From Viola odorata (lineage: Eukaryota; Streptophyta; Magnoliopsida; Malpighiales; Violaceae), in the NCBI GenBank assembly GCA_963691705.1, contig OY829543.1, positions 31,643,523 through 31,707,522 on the forward strand: a stretch of DNA of 64,000 nucleotides. Direction: 5' to 3'. The translations under genes were made by a program, and so were the position numbers. Shown in pieces: positions 31,531-43,539 of the stretch; the stretch's first letter is position 1, and the number at the start of each line of letters is the position of its first letter. The notes below the pieces were generated by a model that was not told the DNA's origin, made no database searches, and saw nothing but the letters and a program-made list of their open reading frames with translations.

Positions 31531-32203
31531 TGTTGATACCCGAATTTTGACGCCATTTTTAATTGATTTTAGCATTTCTGTTATTTACTTAATTTACTGT
31601 CATTTTTAGTTGATTTACTATCGCTAGCATTTTTAAAATTTTCATCGCGTTTTAGCATCGTCAGCTTTCGAAATCGCATTTTTAATTTTTCGTCACGTAT
31701 TTTCATTATTATTATCATTATTATTTTTAGCCTTAAAAATCACATTTTTGACTATCCGGCCGTCGTTTGCTTGTTTTTTCTTCATTTTAGGTCATCACAT
31801 GAATTTTAGGATTTTTAGAATTTTAGCGCATTTTTTAGTTTTTTTATTTTTTTATTATTATTTTCGTTCGAGCTTCTATTGGACCCGAGTAAGTTTGCTC
31901 GGACAATAGCTTGAATTTCAAATGTTTTCCATCAACTAGTTGCTAGCTTTTTTTCCGTTCATAACGGTCTACAGCGTTTCGTGTAATTTTTGGCATAACG
32001 TCATTATTTTTCCGTTCGAACGTTTCACATTTTTGAACGAGAAAATAAATACGTTAAACGAAAAATTTTCATCATTCGCTGTAGACGGTTAAACTCATCG
32101 TATTTTTCTCTATGCGCTGGTACCTTCGGTTTGAAAAGTCGGAACGTTTGCTCGCAGGGCTCGGCTCGAGGCCATTTAAATAAGATGAAGGGGAAGTTGA
32201 TCA

Positions 32204-32251
32204 CAACCGTTGATCTGGTCAACTAAAAAAAGTCAACCAGATCAACGGTTG
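32204..32251 (+). promoter_or_regulatory. U3 dyad of the Tat-2 5' LTR
   Basis: The arms CAACCGTTGATCTGGT (32204-32219) and ACCAGATCAACGGTTG (32236-32251) are perfectly complementary over 16 bases around a 16-base loop. The 3' LTR repeats it at 50368-50415. It lies 219 bp before the TATA box. Confidence 0.65.
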
Positions 32252-32469
32252 ACTAATTAATCAACCATGGTGCACATGCATCATGGACATAAACAGCAGC
32301 GGAGCAGGCCACCGAGCAGCCTGCTCCCGTCGCCTCCAAGCCGTTTCTTGGCCCGTCAACCATCATCACGGCGACCGTAGACCTGCCACCTTACCGCCGT
32401 AGCCCCGCCAGCTTCCGGTCACGGCCTCCACGCGCACAACCGTTTCTCCCTCCTCACGCGACTCGAGCC

Positions 32470-32477
32470 TATAAATA
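32470..32477 (+). promoter_or_regulatory. TATA box of the Tat-2 5' LTR
   Basis: TATAAATA in CGAGCCTATAAATACCGAG. The 3' LTR copy is at 50634-50641. It is the likely promoter for the genomic RNA. Confidence 0.7.
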
Positions 32478-33582
32478 CCGAGGCCCTCTCAACGTAAAAC
32501 GGGCACCAAATCTGCAAGAAACCCTTGCTCCTTCTCCCTCTTGATCAGTTTGCTCACTTAGAGTAGATTAATTGCTTGTTTTTGTGCCATTAATCGTCCA
32601 GTTTAAAGCTTAAGAGAGTAAGCTTTCTCTCTCTAAGCATTTTCGGTTTTTAAGCTTATTTTCTTCTTTAATTCGTTTGGCCGAATTTAGAGTAGATTAA
32701 TTGCTTGTTTTTGTGCCATTAATTCATGTGCATGATGTAGATTAAATACATGCTTTCAATTTTAAAAATCGTTAGCTAGATTGTGCGAATTAATTAGTTT
32801 TTGATAATTAACAGTTTTGTCATTTTTTCAAAATTAAATTCGGTACGAGTCAAAATAAAAAATTGAGGTTCGTACGGTCGAGAAGTCGTCGAAGACACGA
32901 GCATCTCGGTATGAATGGTTTTTGAAACGGCCAGCTGTGGCCGGAGTTTGGCTGCCGGCAGTACGCCGGCGACCAAAGAAGGAGATGATGAACAGTGCCA
33001 GGCTTCGGCACTTTTCACGTGTGGAAAGGTGATGGGCTTGGCCCATCACCATTAAAATGTTTTCCTTGGGCCAGGCACTATTCCTGGCCCACTTCAATTT
33101 TCCTTTCTTTTTAAAAATTGGGCCCAGCCCATTTTCAATTCTTTCCGAGACTTCGGATCACGCTTTTTTCGTAAAAATAATTCGTATGCTTCGTATGAGT
33201 ATTTTTTTCGTACTATCAACTGTTTTAATTTTCTGCAAATATCAACTGCTTTAATTTTTCGCAAACTGCTGGAAATTCTTCCGCAACATCAATTGTTTTA
33301 TTTTCTGCAAATATCAAATTGTTTATTTTCTGCAAATATCAACTGCTTTATTTTTTCGCAAACTGCTGGAAATTCTTCCGCAACATCAATTGTTTTATTT
33401 TCTTCAAATATCAAACTATTTATTTCCTGCAAAATATCAATTGTTTTAATTTCCGCACTCATCATACTGCTGAAAATTCTTCCGCAAATATCAATTGTTT
33501 TATTTTCTGCAAATCCTCAACTGTTTTAAATCCCTTGTGAATCGTCAACTACAATCAATTTTTCTGCACTTATCAAAACAAC

Positions 33583-33745
33583 ATTTAAATTTCGTATGCG
33601 TTAAATCCATCATTTTTCGCATGCAATCAACTCAGCATTTAAATTTCGTATGCGTTAAATCCATCATTTCTCGCATGCAATCAACTCCGCATTTAAAATT
33701 TCGTATGCATTAAATCCATCATTTCTCGCATACAATCAACTGTCA
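33583..33745. repeat. 54-bp tandem unit in the 5' LTR, 3 copies
   Basis: The unit contains ATTTAAATTTCGTATGCGTT, AAATCCATCATTTTTCGCAT and GCAATCAACTC. The 3' LTR has four copies (51747-51963), so the number changed after insertion. Confidence 0.85.
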
Positions 33746-34676
33746 TTTAAATTTTCGCGCTCATAAAATTGCTTATTTATTTCTCAAGCTATCGCTAACA
33801 CTCTCACCATGTAGGTTTTAATTTCAAGCTTCGCTCGAAAGTACGCCTTTCGATTCCTTTTTATTTATTCAATGCTTTTCGTAAATATCAATCGTACGCA
33901 TGATATATAGAACTGCTAGAATTAAAATCAACCCACATGAATAACGTGTTTAAAGAGTTGCTTAAAATGCCATGCTCATGTGATTTTAAATACTCGCTTA
34001 TATTGACTGCATGTACATGGGGACTTTCGATCCCACATCAGTTTTTCACTTCAAAATCTATCATTTAAATTTGTACTCTGTTAGCAATCCATGATAGGAT
34101 CACGTAGTAATTAATTTAATCATGCATGGCCCGATGATGACATCGAGGGCGCTCATTCAGTCTTTCAGAAAATCCAGTCCCATCATATTACGGTCAGGAA
34201 TAATCAATCGGTCTTGATAAACGGTAACCCCGTCCGAATGACGTTCAAATGGTAACCCCATTCAACGATTAATTATTTCTGAACGGTCACGATCATGAAA
34301 AAGGACTAAAGTGACGATTCCTCTGAGGGTCTCCCTTTTCAAAACAAAACTCATTTTATCAAACACCTTTTTAAACACCTCTCTCATCAACCGGTAACCA
34401 TTTTCGGATGTGACTCGGGTGCCTAACACCTTCCTGAGACCATAATACAACCCTGAACCTTTTGTCTAGGGTCCAGACCCTTTTTTTGTGCCTTTAGTTT
34501 TGTACTTATTATATTTCTTATGCCATGACGATTAAGGTTCCCTAAACCTAGCAACCAAATTAGGGTGGCGACTTTATTGCATGTTGCGAGGCGTCTGTTT
34601 ACGCTGAGCATTGTAAGGTCCCAAATTTCATTGCACACTCGCGAATTATTTCTGATTTTCGTAGGGCGCGACAGTT

Positions 34677-34694
34677 TGGCGACTTCACTGGGGA
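34677..34694 (+). other. Primer-binding site, tRNA-Arg type (Tat-2)
   Basis: TGGCGACTTCACTGGGGA follows the LTR end by three bases and is identical to the Tat-1 site at 566-583. Priming by tRNA-Arg is known for Ogre. Confidence 0.85.
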
Positions 34695-35214
34695 CTTTAG
34701 GGTCGGAGCCGTTTTTATCTTTTTAGAGAGGTGTTTTATTTGTTTATTTATTTTATTTACTTTGATCAATTGTTGGTCTGTTCATTTATTTGCTTTATCA
34801 ATTGTCATATGCATTTCATAGCGCCCTACACCCAGGGGACAATTACCAAAATAGGAGGGTAGTAGTGACGCCCTAGGACACGTGTCCTTGGTAGTGTTCA
34901 CCAACCCCAACTCGAATGAACCCCTAAAGCCAGTCGAAAGGTTACTCGATTTCGCAAGGAATCGGGACACTGGACGACACTTTAGGGACCTTTTCATGGT
35001 ATCATCCGGGAACCGTTCAAGCCAGTTAGAGGTGTTGGAATCAGAGCCCCAGCACGTGCATCATGATTATACCTGTTTGTCGTGGCTCTATTTTTCTTGT
35101 TGGCATATTGACGTGATTTTTCTATTATACGAACTGCGGATTTATCACACGCACAGTTTACTTAGCACTTAAAATTTTATTTTTGTCCCACAGGACCCAT
35201 TTTGCTCATTTGCT

Positions 35215-36936
35215 ATGACAACACCTACGTTACTTTCATTTGATATTTTCGGGGGATGAAGCTTCGACGATCAAGCTGCCCGAGGAGATCTGTTAGAACA
35301 GGGATTCGCCCCTGACATCACCACTAAAATCAAAGTAGAGGTTGTAGACTTTGATTTAACTAGGATTCGGATGTTAAGAAATGAGCTGACTGAAGACGAG
35401 GAGACACAGTTTGAGGGTAGTTATGGAAAACTACTGACCCTAGTGGACGTGAAAATTGATTGGGGTTGCATCCGGGCAGCCCTAAAGTTTTGAGATCCCT
35501 ATTATCGTTGCTTCTCTTTCGACAAAAGAGTAGATTTAACTCCCACACTCGAGGAGTATTCAGCTCTGATGTGCTTCACATCTCCCATATCAGCCATCTA
35601 CCAGAACGTCCGACTAGACTCTGCAAGTGTAAAAATAAGACTCGATAAGCTATTAGGAATCACTACTCGTGTCAAGGAGGGTGACTACTTCTGGTGCTGG
35701 TCGGATATCGAAGCCCGATTTCAGCTGTCCAATGGAGCAAGGCGCTTAAGGATTCTGGCCTTCGCCATTGTAGGATTCGTCCTTTTTTCCGAGGATAAGA
35801 AACGCCATCGACTTTTCAGCAGCCAACATCTTTTACGAGATGGAGGTAAATGCCATCAATCCTACAACAGCCATCTTGGCCGAGACCTTTCGCTCCTTGG
35901 ACTCTTGTCGAATAAAAGGGAAAGGGAGGCTTACCTGTTGCACCCAGTTACTAACAGTATGGTTGGTCAGCCACTTCAAACAAATTCCTGATCAGTCCAT
36001 CTTCTTCGAAAGCTACATCAGGTCGTGCCCTCTACTCAGAGTTATCAACGCAATGACCACGGATAGATAGGAGATGGAAAATAAGGACGTCTGGATTAAC
36101 CGATTCATAAACCTCTCAGAAGAGGACTTCAGTTGGCATGCCAAGTGGCTGCGAACCTCCGATCCCATCGTCTGCTGTGGACCCCTACCTTGGTTCCTTT
36201 AATCGGAGCATGGGGATGTACTCACTATTGCCCCGCCCTCGTCCTCAAGCAGTTTTGCATCACCCAAATCATTCCTGTGACTTTCGGCATGACGAAGTCA
36301 GATCTACCGCACACCGGGGAAAATCAGAACGTCCAGGTGTATGCCCATGACTGGGCCCACCCCTTTTGTCTCAAAGGACGCGTTGCCCCTGCAACCACGA
36401 TACCACAGTATCCACAGTGGAGGTTGAGGCGAGTCAACGGCAATGTCCTACCTCGTCCAGAAAATCAGAAACCGATGGAAGAGGAAGGAGAATCTCAAGT
36501 AAGCAAAGGAATGGATGCCATGGCTTACGCTCAAGTGGTAGAACAAATGCGAGCAGCGCAGGAAGAGCGAGATCTGATGATAGAGGAAAGAGATATCGCC
36601 GAAGCCCATCAGTGTGGCTTGGAAGTCCAGATGAATGACCTGGACAGGCGTAACAAGGATTTTATCCGCGTACAAGCAGTAAAACAGAAGGTGGCCCTCA
36701 GGGCCTTTAAGGAACGCTTGAGCAACGAAACCTGCAAGAGAGAAGCGTCCAGTGCCATAATCGAAGACAGGGATTCGACGATAAGGGTCTTGACTACTCG
36801 CGCAGATTTGGGGGATAGGAGAAGCCAGGCACTGCAAAGCCGAATTACTGCGTTAGAAGTTGAGATAGAGATGCAGAAAGGGGAGTTGGCTTCAATGGAG
36901 TACCTTTGGCAGGAAAACTCTGACGTCCAGGATTGA
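35215..36936 (+). pseudogene. Tat-2 upstream ORF1, DUF7745-like, with coiled coil
   Basis: Ogre-type elements carry an extra ORF before gag whose function is not established. Here it starts MTTPTLLSFDIFG after a TTTGTCCCACAG acceptor-like site. It shows the DUF7745-type box DPYYRCFSFDKRVDLTPTLEEYSALM (about 35494-35571), KLLGITTRVKEGDYFW, and in a shifted frame AETFRSLDSCRIKGKGRLTCCTQLL. The last frame (36133-36936) ends in a long Glu/Arg-rich coiled coil (EQMRAAQEERDLMIEERDIAEAHQ onward). Stops at 35260 and 35491 are of the TGG-to-TGA type, and there are at least two frameshifts. Confidence 0.7.
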
Positions 36937-36939
36937 CAC

Positions 36940-37575
36940 CTTCATGGAAAGGCTCGAATATCGGCAACCCATTTTCCTTTTATGTAGTTAGGACCCCTGA
37001 TTTCATCTATCTTAGCCATTTTTGATGAATTTAGGTAGTTGGCAAGTTTACCATATTTTGTAAACACTTTTAATAAAGTCGTACTCTTCGGATATTTATT
37101 AAATCGCCTCAACTTTTTCATATCAACTATCCATCCAAAGCAAATCAAAAAACCATCGCAAAAAGAAAGAGAAAATCCCTCCGGGATAAACGCAATCATT
37201 TCTCCAAAAAAACTGAAAAATCAGACCAAACTTTTAAAAACAGCCGAGCATTGCTCCCTCATGGCCTTATCCCCTTAGTTTATCACAAGAAAATCCAAGT
37301 TCATAGCATAGATCGTCATCCCTCCCCTCGGTTGGGTTCACCAGGCATCAGGCCCTGCATCGTCGAAAGCGTAGTGTAAAAAGAGATCTTCCTAGCATGG
37401 CGGCATTAGTTGCCCCTGCTGATTTGGGGTTTCACCGATAGCATCTCCGATTGCTTCACAACGTTGGAATGAATAGAGGCTTCCTTCGTATCTTGTCAAC
37501 AGCTAGGATATCTCGCCTCTCCGACCGCCCTGAAAATATCAAGTGAAAGGAAGCCGAAAAAGAGAATGAGCAAAC
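36940..37575 (+). other. Spacer between ORF1 and gag
   Basis: About 640 AT-rich bases without a supported gene. Near its right end, CGTGGAGACCTCGGGAT (37576-37592) is the same 17-base string found before gag in Tat-1 (about 1880-1896). Confidence 0.5.
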
Positions 37576-37655
37576 GTGGAGACCTCGGGATTGCACATCA
37601 CCTGTGTATCCTCACTTGTACTTACTCTTTTATGTGTTTTTCCCTTTTTTTTCAG

Positions 37656-39165
37656 GTTCACAATAGCTCCTCGGAAGCAAGCTACTCCGCACAGGCTCTC
37701 TTTAACTAGACTTCAAAAGCAAAAAATGACTGAACCGGCTAAGACTGATGAAGCACTAACGGCTAGAATCGCAGAGTTAGAGGATCAAGTTAGGATCAGT
37801 ACAGAAAGGGCCGCCAGGGCCGAAAAGGAAAGAGATGAAGCTGTCACCGAATTACCACCGGGTTTTGATCCCGCTCAAAAAGTAGGACTTCCCTCTTCGT
37901 TCGTCATCGCAGGACCTTCAGTACTCCCGCCACTTTCTAGCCCCGAGGGCTGATGGAAATGGGTTAGTCCCTTCACTACACCCACCCCTGCAAATCCTAC
38001 AGTTAAGGCGGGTGGAGATATCGCCCCGTCGCTTCAGCACCTTTCGATCAACCCTGCCGTGGACCCCAGCAAGAGCTAGGCCTACCTAGAGAACCTGTAT
38101 CTCCCTCCTATTCCTCCGAGCACAGTGCCCGGACCTATGGGAACTCAGCCTCTTACTTTCAACCCAGCATAACCTCAGTTCTCATCAGAACCTATGCTAC
38201 CCTTCGGTTCTAACCCCATCGGGGCTGAGCAACTGAAAAGTGACCGATTAAATCTACTTGAAGAAAGACTCCGAGCAATTGAAGGGGCTGATCCATTTGA
38301 CCCTACCGGCCCTGTCGATATGTGTATGGTCCCCGGGATCGTTATACCTCCGAAGTACAAGATCCCTAACTTCGAAAAATACACTGGGGTAGAGTGCCCA
38401 AAGACCCACCTCAGAGCATACTGCAACAAGATGGCAGAGATGATCCACAACGAGCCGTTGTTGATTCATCTATTCCGAGAGAGCTTGACCAAGCACGCCC
38501 TAACATGGTATATGGGACTAGACAGAGCCAGGATCAGGACATGGAGAGACCTGTCCAATGCCTTCTATAGGCAATATAAATTCAACATAGAGGTAGCACC
38601 CGACCGCGCTGATCTGCAAAGTATGGAAAAGAAAGTCGGCGAGTCCGTGAAGACCTATGCTCAGAGATGGAGAGAGTTGGCTTCTAAAATCTCTCCACCC
38701 TTAAGCAACAAGGAACTCTTGTCGATCTTCTTGCACACCTTCAAGGCTCCCTACTACACCTACCTGATCTCGAACCCTTCAAACAGCTTCTCCGACATGG
38801 TCCTAATTGCCGAAAGAGTCGAGCAAGGGATTAAGTCCGGGCGAATCATACCTCCGGCGTCAAAGTTCGCGCCAAAGAAAGCAACCATCGTAAAAAGAGA
38901 TGTTGGTTTTGTGGCTCCCCAAGCTCATCACGGGCAGCCATTTCCACCACCTCCGCCTTATCCATCGTCATCGCCCTATCCTTTTCCATCACTATACCAA
39001 CCCACCTACTTTCCTTTCACTTCGCCACCCATTGCTAATAGCGCACCTCAAAATCCTGCACATTTCTCACCACCTGCAGTACAAACATCATAACCCAAGC
39101 CATATAACCCACCAAAAGACCCAAATAACCAAAACACATCAAACAATCGGTGGAACCGAGAGCCT
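37656..39165 (+). pseudogene. Tat-2 gag
   Basis: The N-terminal part (to 37953) has IAPRKQAT and a coiled coil. It ends at a stop and a proline-rich broken stretch. The main frame from 38194 carries the capsid domain: DPFDPTGPVDMCMV, LTWYMGLDRARIRTWRDLSNAFYRQYKFNIEVAPDRADLQ, then FSDMVLIAERVEQGIKSGRI and a Pro/Tyr-rich linker. A TAA at 39091-39093 (consistent with CAA to TAA) separates it from the next segment, which is in the same frame. Gag and protease were therefore one polyprotein. The acceptor-like TTTTTTTTCAG at 37645-37655 lies just before the conserved start. Confidence 0.88.
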
Positions 39166-41277
39166 TTGCCTCCTCTCCCTCTTCCTGCGAGAGAAATCTA
39201 CAAGCATCTCTCGGCGGCCAGACAGATCGTACCGGTTCCAGCTCAGCCTCAACTGCCTCCTTACCCAAAATGGTATGATCTCAACGCAAGGTGCGAATAT
39301 CACGCTGGAGCCCCGGGTCACACTCTGGAAAATTGCTTCACATTCAAAGCAAAAGTCCATCACTTGATCAAAAGTGGATGGGTATCCTTCGAAGGGTTAG
39401 CAAAAGGGCCCAACACCTCCACCAACCCTCTCTCTAATCATTCCCAAGGAAAGGGACGGGTGAACGCCATCTCAGTAGGAGAGATCAATGATTCTCACCC
39501 TTCAGTGGAGGAAGTACTCAATGAAGAATTGTTCTTCGCATTAGCTAACAACGCATATCTACCATTCCCGGGGAATAACCAGGCCCAATGCCTATTTTGC
39601 CGAGGGGAAAGCAAGCACGAAATCCAGGATTGCAGACTTTTTCGGCAGAAAGTCAAGCAACTCACAACATTCGGGATCATTCAGACCAAAGGAAAAACCC
39701 GAGGAGCAATCAATGCCATTGAGGACAATTCTCCAGCACCATATTCCTTCGAATATGTGGCCCAAATAAGGGATATGACCACAACCCCACGCAAGGTAGT
39801 GTTCACACTTGCTGTGAATACTCCTAGCCGGGACTTACACGCAGTTCCATTCAACTACGGATACACGGTGATCACCACCCCTCCTGCAGTCATACAAACC
39901 GGACTCGCTATCGATGAAGCCTCTCACATCGGGGGCATGACCCGCACCGGAAGATGTTACATCTCGGAGGAAGTAGAGAAGCAACGACAAGCCAAAGGGA
40001 AAAACCCTGTGATCCGCGAAGAGACAATAGAGGAGACGCAAGGTTTGAGCCAACCTGTGACCGAGGACGAGACAACCGAGTTCCTCAAGATCATGAAGCA
40101 GAGCGAGTTCAGCATCATCGAACAGCTAAAGAAAACCCCGGCTCGCATCTCCATCATGGAGCTGATCCTTACTTCAGAGCCTCATCGCCAAGCTCTCTTA
40201 AAGGTCCTGAAGCAAGCCTTCGTGACTAAGGATATCACCACAGAAGGGGTGGAAAACCTTGTCGGAAGGATTCAAGCCCTAAGCAGCATTTCCTTCTCTG
40301 AAGGAGAGATCGACCCCTCAGGAAGAGATCACAACAAGGCCCTATATATCACGGTAGAATGTAAGGGACACGTCATAGCAAAGGCCCTAATCGACAATGG
40401 TTCCGCACTTAATGTCATGCCCAGACATGTCCTCGAACAACTGCCGGTCGATTTCTCTCACATAAAGTCTAGCGGAATGATGGCTAGGGCTTTCGATGGA
40501 ACCACTCGAGAGATCTTCGGGAACTTTGAGTTGGATATGGTCATCGGGCCTCACACTTTCGCCTTGACGTTCCAGATCATGGAAATCCAACCCGCTTATA
40601 GCATGCTTCTAGGACGGCCTTGGATCCATTTAGCGAGAGCCGTCCCCTCTTCCCTGCCTTAGTGCCTCAAATACGTCAAGGACAATGCCCTCGTCACAAT
40701 AAAGGCAGAGGAAGCCTTGAACTTGGCCAAGCATGCATCCGTGCCTTACATCGAAACTGTTGAAACCTTGGAGAGTTCTTTCCAAGCCTTCGAAATCGTC
40801 AACACGGATTGGATCAAGGAAGGATCCCCCGTTTGCGAAGCCTCAAAATCTGAGATAGCCGAAACAACCACTAAGTCAATACTAGAGGGAAGTTTCCAAT
40901 TGGGAAAACGGCTCGGGGCCGAGTTACAAGGATCAAAAGGCTGGGCACCTCCGAAGAGCTTCGGAGACCGCTTTGGGTTAGGGTACCAACCCAGCAAGGC
41001 CGATTTCACCAGGATTGCCCATGAAAAGAAAGAAAAGCAGCTAGCTAAGCTATTTGGACGTTCTGCGCCAGAGGGCAAAATGCCAATCCCCCATATCAGA
41101 ACCACGTTCCCCTTCGCAGCCGAAACCATCAATGGAAGTCCGGTCAGGCTATCAGACCTCCGTATCTGCACTCTGGGAGAAGAGGAATCGTCACCTAGTT
41201 TAGTCATTTTCGTTAAGAAGTTAGGGGAGCCTGTTTGCAACTGGACCATTACCATGCTTCCGGATGTCTCTCCGTAA
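39166..41277 (+). pseudogene. Tat-2 zinc-finger region and protease
   Basis: The frame has two knuckle-like motifs, CEYHAGAPGHTLENCFTFK (about 39292) and CLFCRGESKHEIQDC (about 39589). It then has the retropepsin motif ALIDNGSALNVMP (about 40384) and LLGRPWIH. A TAG at 40660-40662 (probably CAG to TAG) interrupts it, and the same frame goes on to 41277 with a glycine-rich segment (LGKRLGAELQG, FGDRFGLGYQPS) that resembles the G-patch-like stretch of Tat elements. The terminating TAA at 41275 overlaps a consensus-like splice donor, so translation of spliced RNA would pass into RT. Confidence 0.85.
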
Positions 41278-41424
41278 TTACTTCTCTTAGAAAAAAAACA
41301 CATGTTTGCACGTTTTCTTACGAAAACCTTTTTGTAGGAACTCACGTTCCCCTTCTGTTAAAAATCAAATATATATGCAATTTTCATTTTTACGCATCTC
41401 TTCTTTTCGCATTTTTAATTTCAG
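41274..41424 (+). other. Putative pol intron between protease and RT
   Basis: GTAATT at 41274 and TTTAATTTCAG ending at 41424 bound 151 AT-rich bases. The preceding exon ends two bases into a codon and the next exon supplies the third, so the joined frame runs from the protease frame (40717 on) into the RT frame. The intron contains the TAA at 41275-41277. An intron at this place is described for Ogre elements. Splicing itself was not observed here. Confidence 0.7.
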
Positions 41425-42640
41425 GATGAATGTTAGTTCGGATTGTCATGATAAAACCTATGTCTTTACTGGCGAAGAAATCGTCGCTATGACCGAAGAC
41501 AAAGCCGAAATCTCCGACGAACTGGCCCGTTTGCTAGAAAGTTCATAAAAGGAAATAACCCCTCATCGGGAGGAATTGGACGAAGTAAACTTGGGGGCAA
41601 GCAATGAGAATCAGAAGTTGGTTAAGATCGGAACTACCTTGGACACAAGTCAGAGGAAAAGGTTGATTTCTCTCCTCAAAGATTACTCCGACGTATTCGC
41701 ATGGTCATACGCCGACATGCCAGGTCTTGATCCCGGGATAGGTGAGCATCGTATTCCATTAAAACTTGAGTTTAAGCCTGTCAAGCAAAAACTCCGGAGG
41801 ATGCATCCAGACATCCTTCTGAAATCAAAGAAGAAGTTACCAAGCAACTAGACGCGGATTTTTTGAGAGTTGCCGAGTACCCAAAATGGATCGCCAACAT
41901 AGTGCCAGTGCCTAAAAAAGATGGGAAGGTTCGCATGTGCGTGGACTTCCGGGATCTTAATCGAGCCAGCCCTAAGGATGACTTTCCACTTCCCCATATC
42001 GACATCTTGGTGGATAGTGCCGCCGGAAATGACATGTTCTCTTTCATGGATGGGTTTTTAGGGTACAATTAGATCAGGATGGCACCCGAGGACAGCGAAA
42101 AGACGACCTTCATCACACCCTGGGGAACCTTCTGCTACAAAGTGATGCCCTTCGAATTAAAAAATGCAGGAGCCACGTACCAACGTGCTGCCGTCACCTT
42201 TTTTCATGACATGATGCATAAAGAATTGGAAATATATGTCGACGACATGATAGCCAAATCTCGCGGCACGCAAGATCATGTAGACATCCTGAAGAAGGTA
42301 TTCGAAAGGTTGAGGCAATTTCAGCTACGGCTAAACCCAGCTAAGTGCACCTTTAGAGTGACCTCCGGAAAGTTGTTAGGATTCATCGTCAGCAATAAAG
42401 GCGTAGAAGTGTACCCTGATAAGATAAAAGCAATTCAAGAGCTACCCGCTCTCGGCACCGAAACAGAAGTACGAAGCTTCTTAGGCCGCATCAACTACAT
42501 CGCTCGCTTTATCAGCCAGTTAACACTTACCTGTGAGCCGATGTTCAAAATGCTAAGGAAACACGGAGATGCAGAATGGGACGAAGACTGTCAGAAAGCC
42601 TTCGAGAAAATCAAGACATATCTGCAGAGCCCACCGATAC
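41425..42640 (+). pseudogene. Tat-2 reverse transcriptase
   Basis: After the putative intron the frame reads through an acidic linker with a stop at about 41548. It continues as LISLLKDYSDVFAWSYADMPGLDPGI (41650 on), the usual RT lead-in. A one-base frameshift near 41820 moves the frame to WIANIVPVPKKDGKVRMCVDFRDLN. A TAG at about 42070 (GYNQI-type motif reading GYN*I) interrupts the palm. The catalytic YVDD is at 42235-42246 and FLGRINYIARFI follows in the thumb. All catalytic Asp residues are present (VDFRDLN, YVDD). Two stops and one frameshift are the damage. Confidence 0.88.
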
Positions 42641-43070
42641 TAGTTCCCCCGACGCCAGGACGTCCCTTGCTCATGTACCTGACAGTCACGGCTAGCGCCA
42701 TGGGCTGCGTTTTGGGACAACACGATGAGTCAGGAAGGCGTGAACAAGCCATCTACTACCTCAGCAAGAAATTCAACGAATGTGAGATGCGCTACTCCAT
42801 GTTGGAACGAACTTGTTGCGCCCTAGCATGGTGCGCTCGAAGGCTCCGGCAGTACATGTTGTATTACACAACATGGCTAATCTCTCGCATGGATCCACTG
42901 AAGTATATCTTCGAAAAGTCGTACCTATCAAGTCACATTTGTAGATGGCAAGTCTTATTAGCTGAGCACGAGATCATCTATGTAACCCGGAAAGCGGTTA
43001 AGGCAAGCGCCCTCGTCGACCACTTGGTTGATCATGCCTTGGACGAGTATGAGTCATTGAGCTTTAAATT
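42640..43070 (+). pseudogene. Tat-2 first RNase H (Ty3 type), probably degenerate
   Basis: The segment PTPGRPLLMYLTVTASAMGCVLGQHDESGRREQAIYYLSKKF, then YSMLERTCCALAWCARRLRQYM, is the Ty3-type RNase H. The Asp expected in the DAS-like motif is absent (TVTASAMG), while the ERTC Glu remains. In Tat elements with a second RNase H this first domain is known to have lost catalytic residues. The frame is continuous with RT from 42079. Confidence 0.75.
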
Positions 43071-43119
43071 CCCCGATAAGGACATCATAGTGGCTGAAGA
43101 TGAGATCGCAGAAGATCTC

Positions 43120-43530
43120 CAAGAAGGTGACTGGTGGACCATGTTCTTCGACGGTGCGGTGAACCTCTCGGGAAAGGGAGTGGGAGCCGTGGTCATAGCC
43201 CCAGATGGCCATCAATTCCCTATAGCATGCAAACTGGACTTCCCATGCACCAATAACATCGCCGAGTATGAGGCATGTATTAGCGGTCTGATGACAGCCA
43301 TCGACCTAAAAGTAAAGAAGCTATAAATCTTCGGCGATTCAGCACTCGTCATTTACCAAGCCCAGGATCTATGGCAGACACGGGATTCCAAGCTCATCCC
43401 TTATCAAAAGTTACTCACCCAACTCACCCGGGAATTTGAGGAAACCAAGTTCGACCGAGTCGACCGAGAAAAGAACCGCTTCGCAGACGCATTAGCCACA
43501 TTGGCATCGATGTTCAAGTTAGAGTGCGGA
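43120..43530 (+). pseudogene. Tat-2 second RNase H (archaeal/cellular type)
   Basis: The four acidic active-site residues of RNase HI are visible: FFDGAVN (43147), NIAEYEACISGL (43257), FGDSALVIYQ (43333) and RFADALATLASM (43480). Such an extra RNase H, related to cellular RNase HI, is known in Tat-lineage elements. One TAA at 43324-43326 lies between the second and third residues (KKL*IFGDSA). Otherwise the domain is complete. Confidence 0.8.
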
Positions 43531-43539
43531 GTAATGCTT

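Larger units (their letters stand above)
31531..34673 (+). repeat. Tat-2 5' LTR (3143 bp)
   Basis: Begins TGTTGATACCCG and ends GGGCGCGACA. It carries the U3 dyad (32204-32251), a TATA box (32470-32477), ATATCAA/TTGTTTTATTTTCTGC short repeats (33220-33530), and three copies of a 54-bp unit (33583-33745). It differs from the 3' LTR by scattered substitutions (a few per hundred in the first 140 bases) and several indels. Frames in it, such as those at 32794-33097, are not credible genes. Confidence 0.92.
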
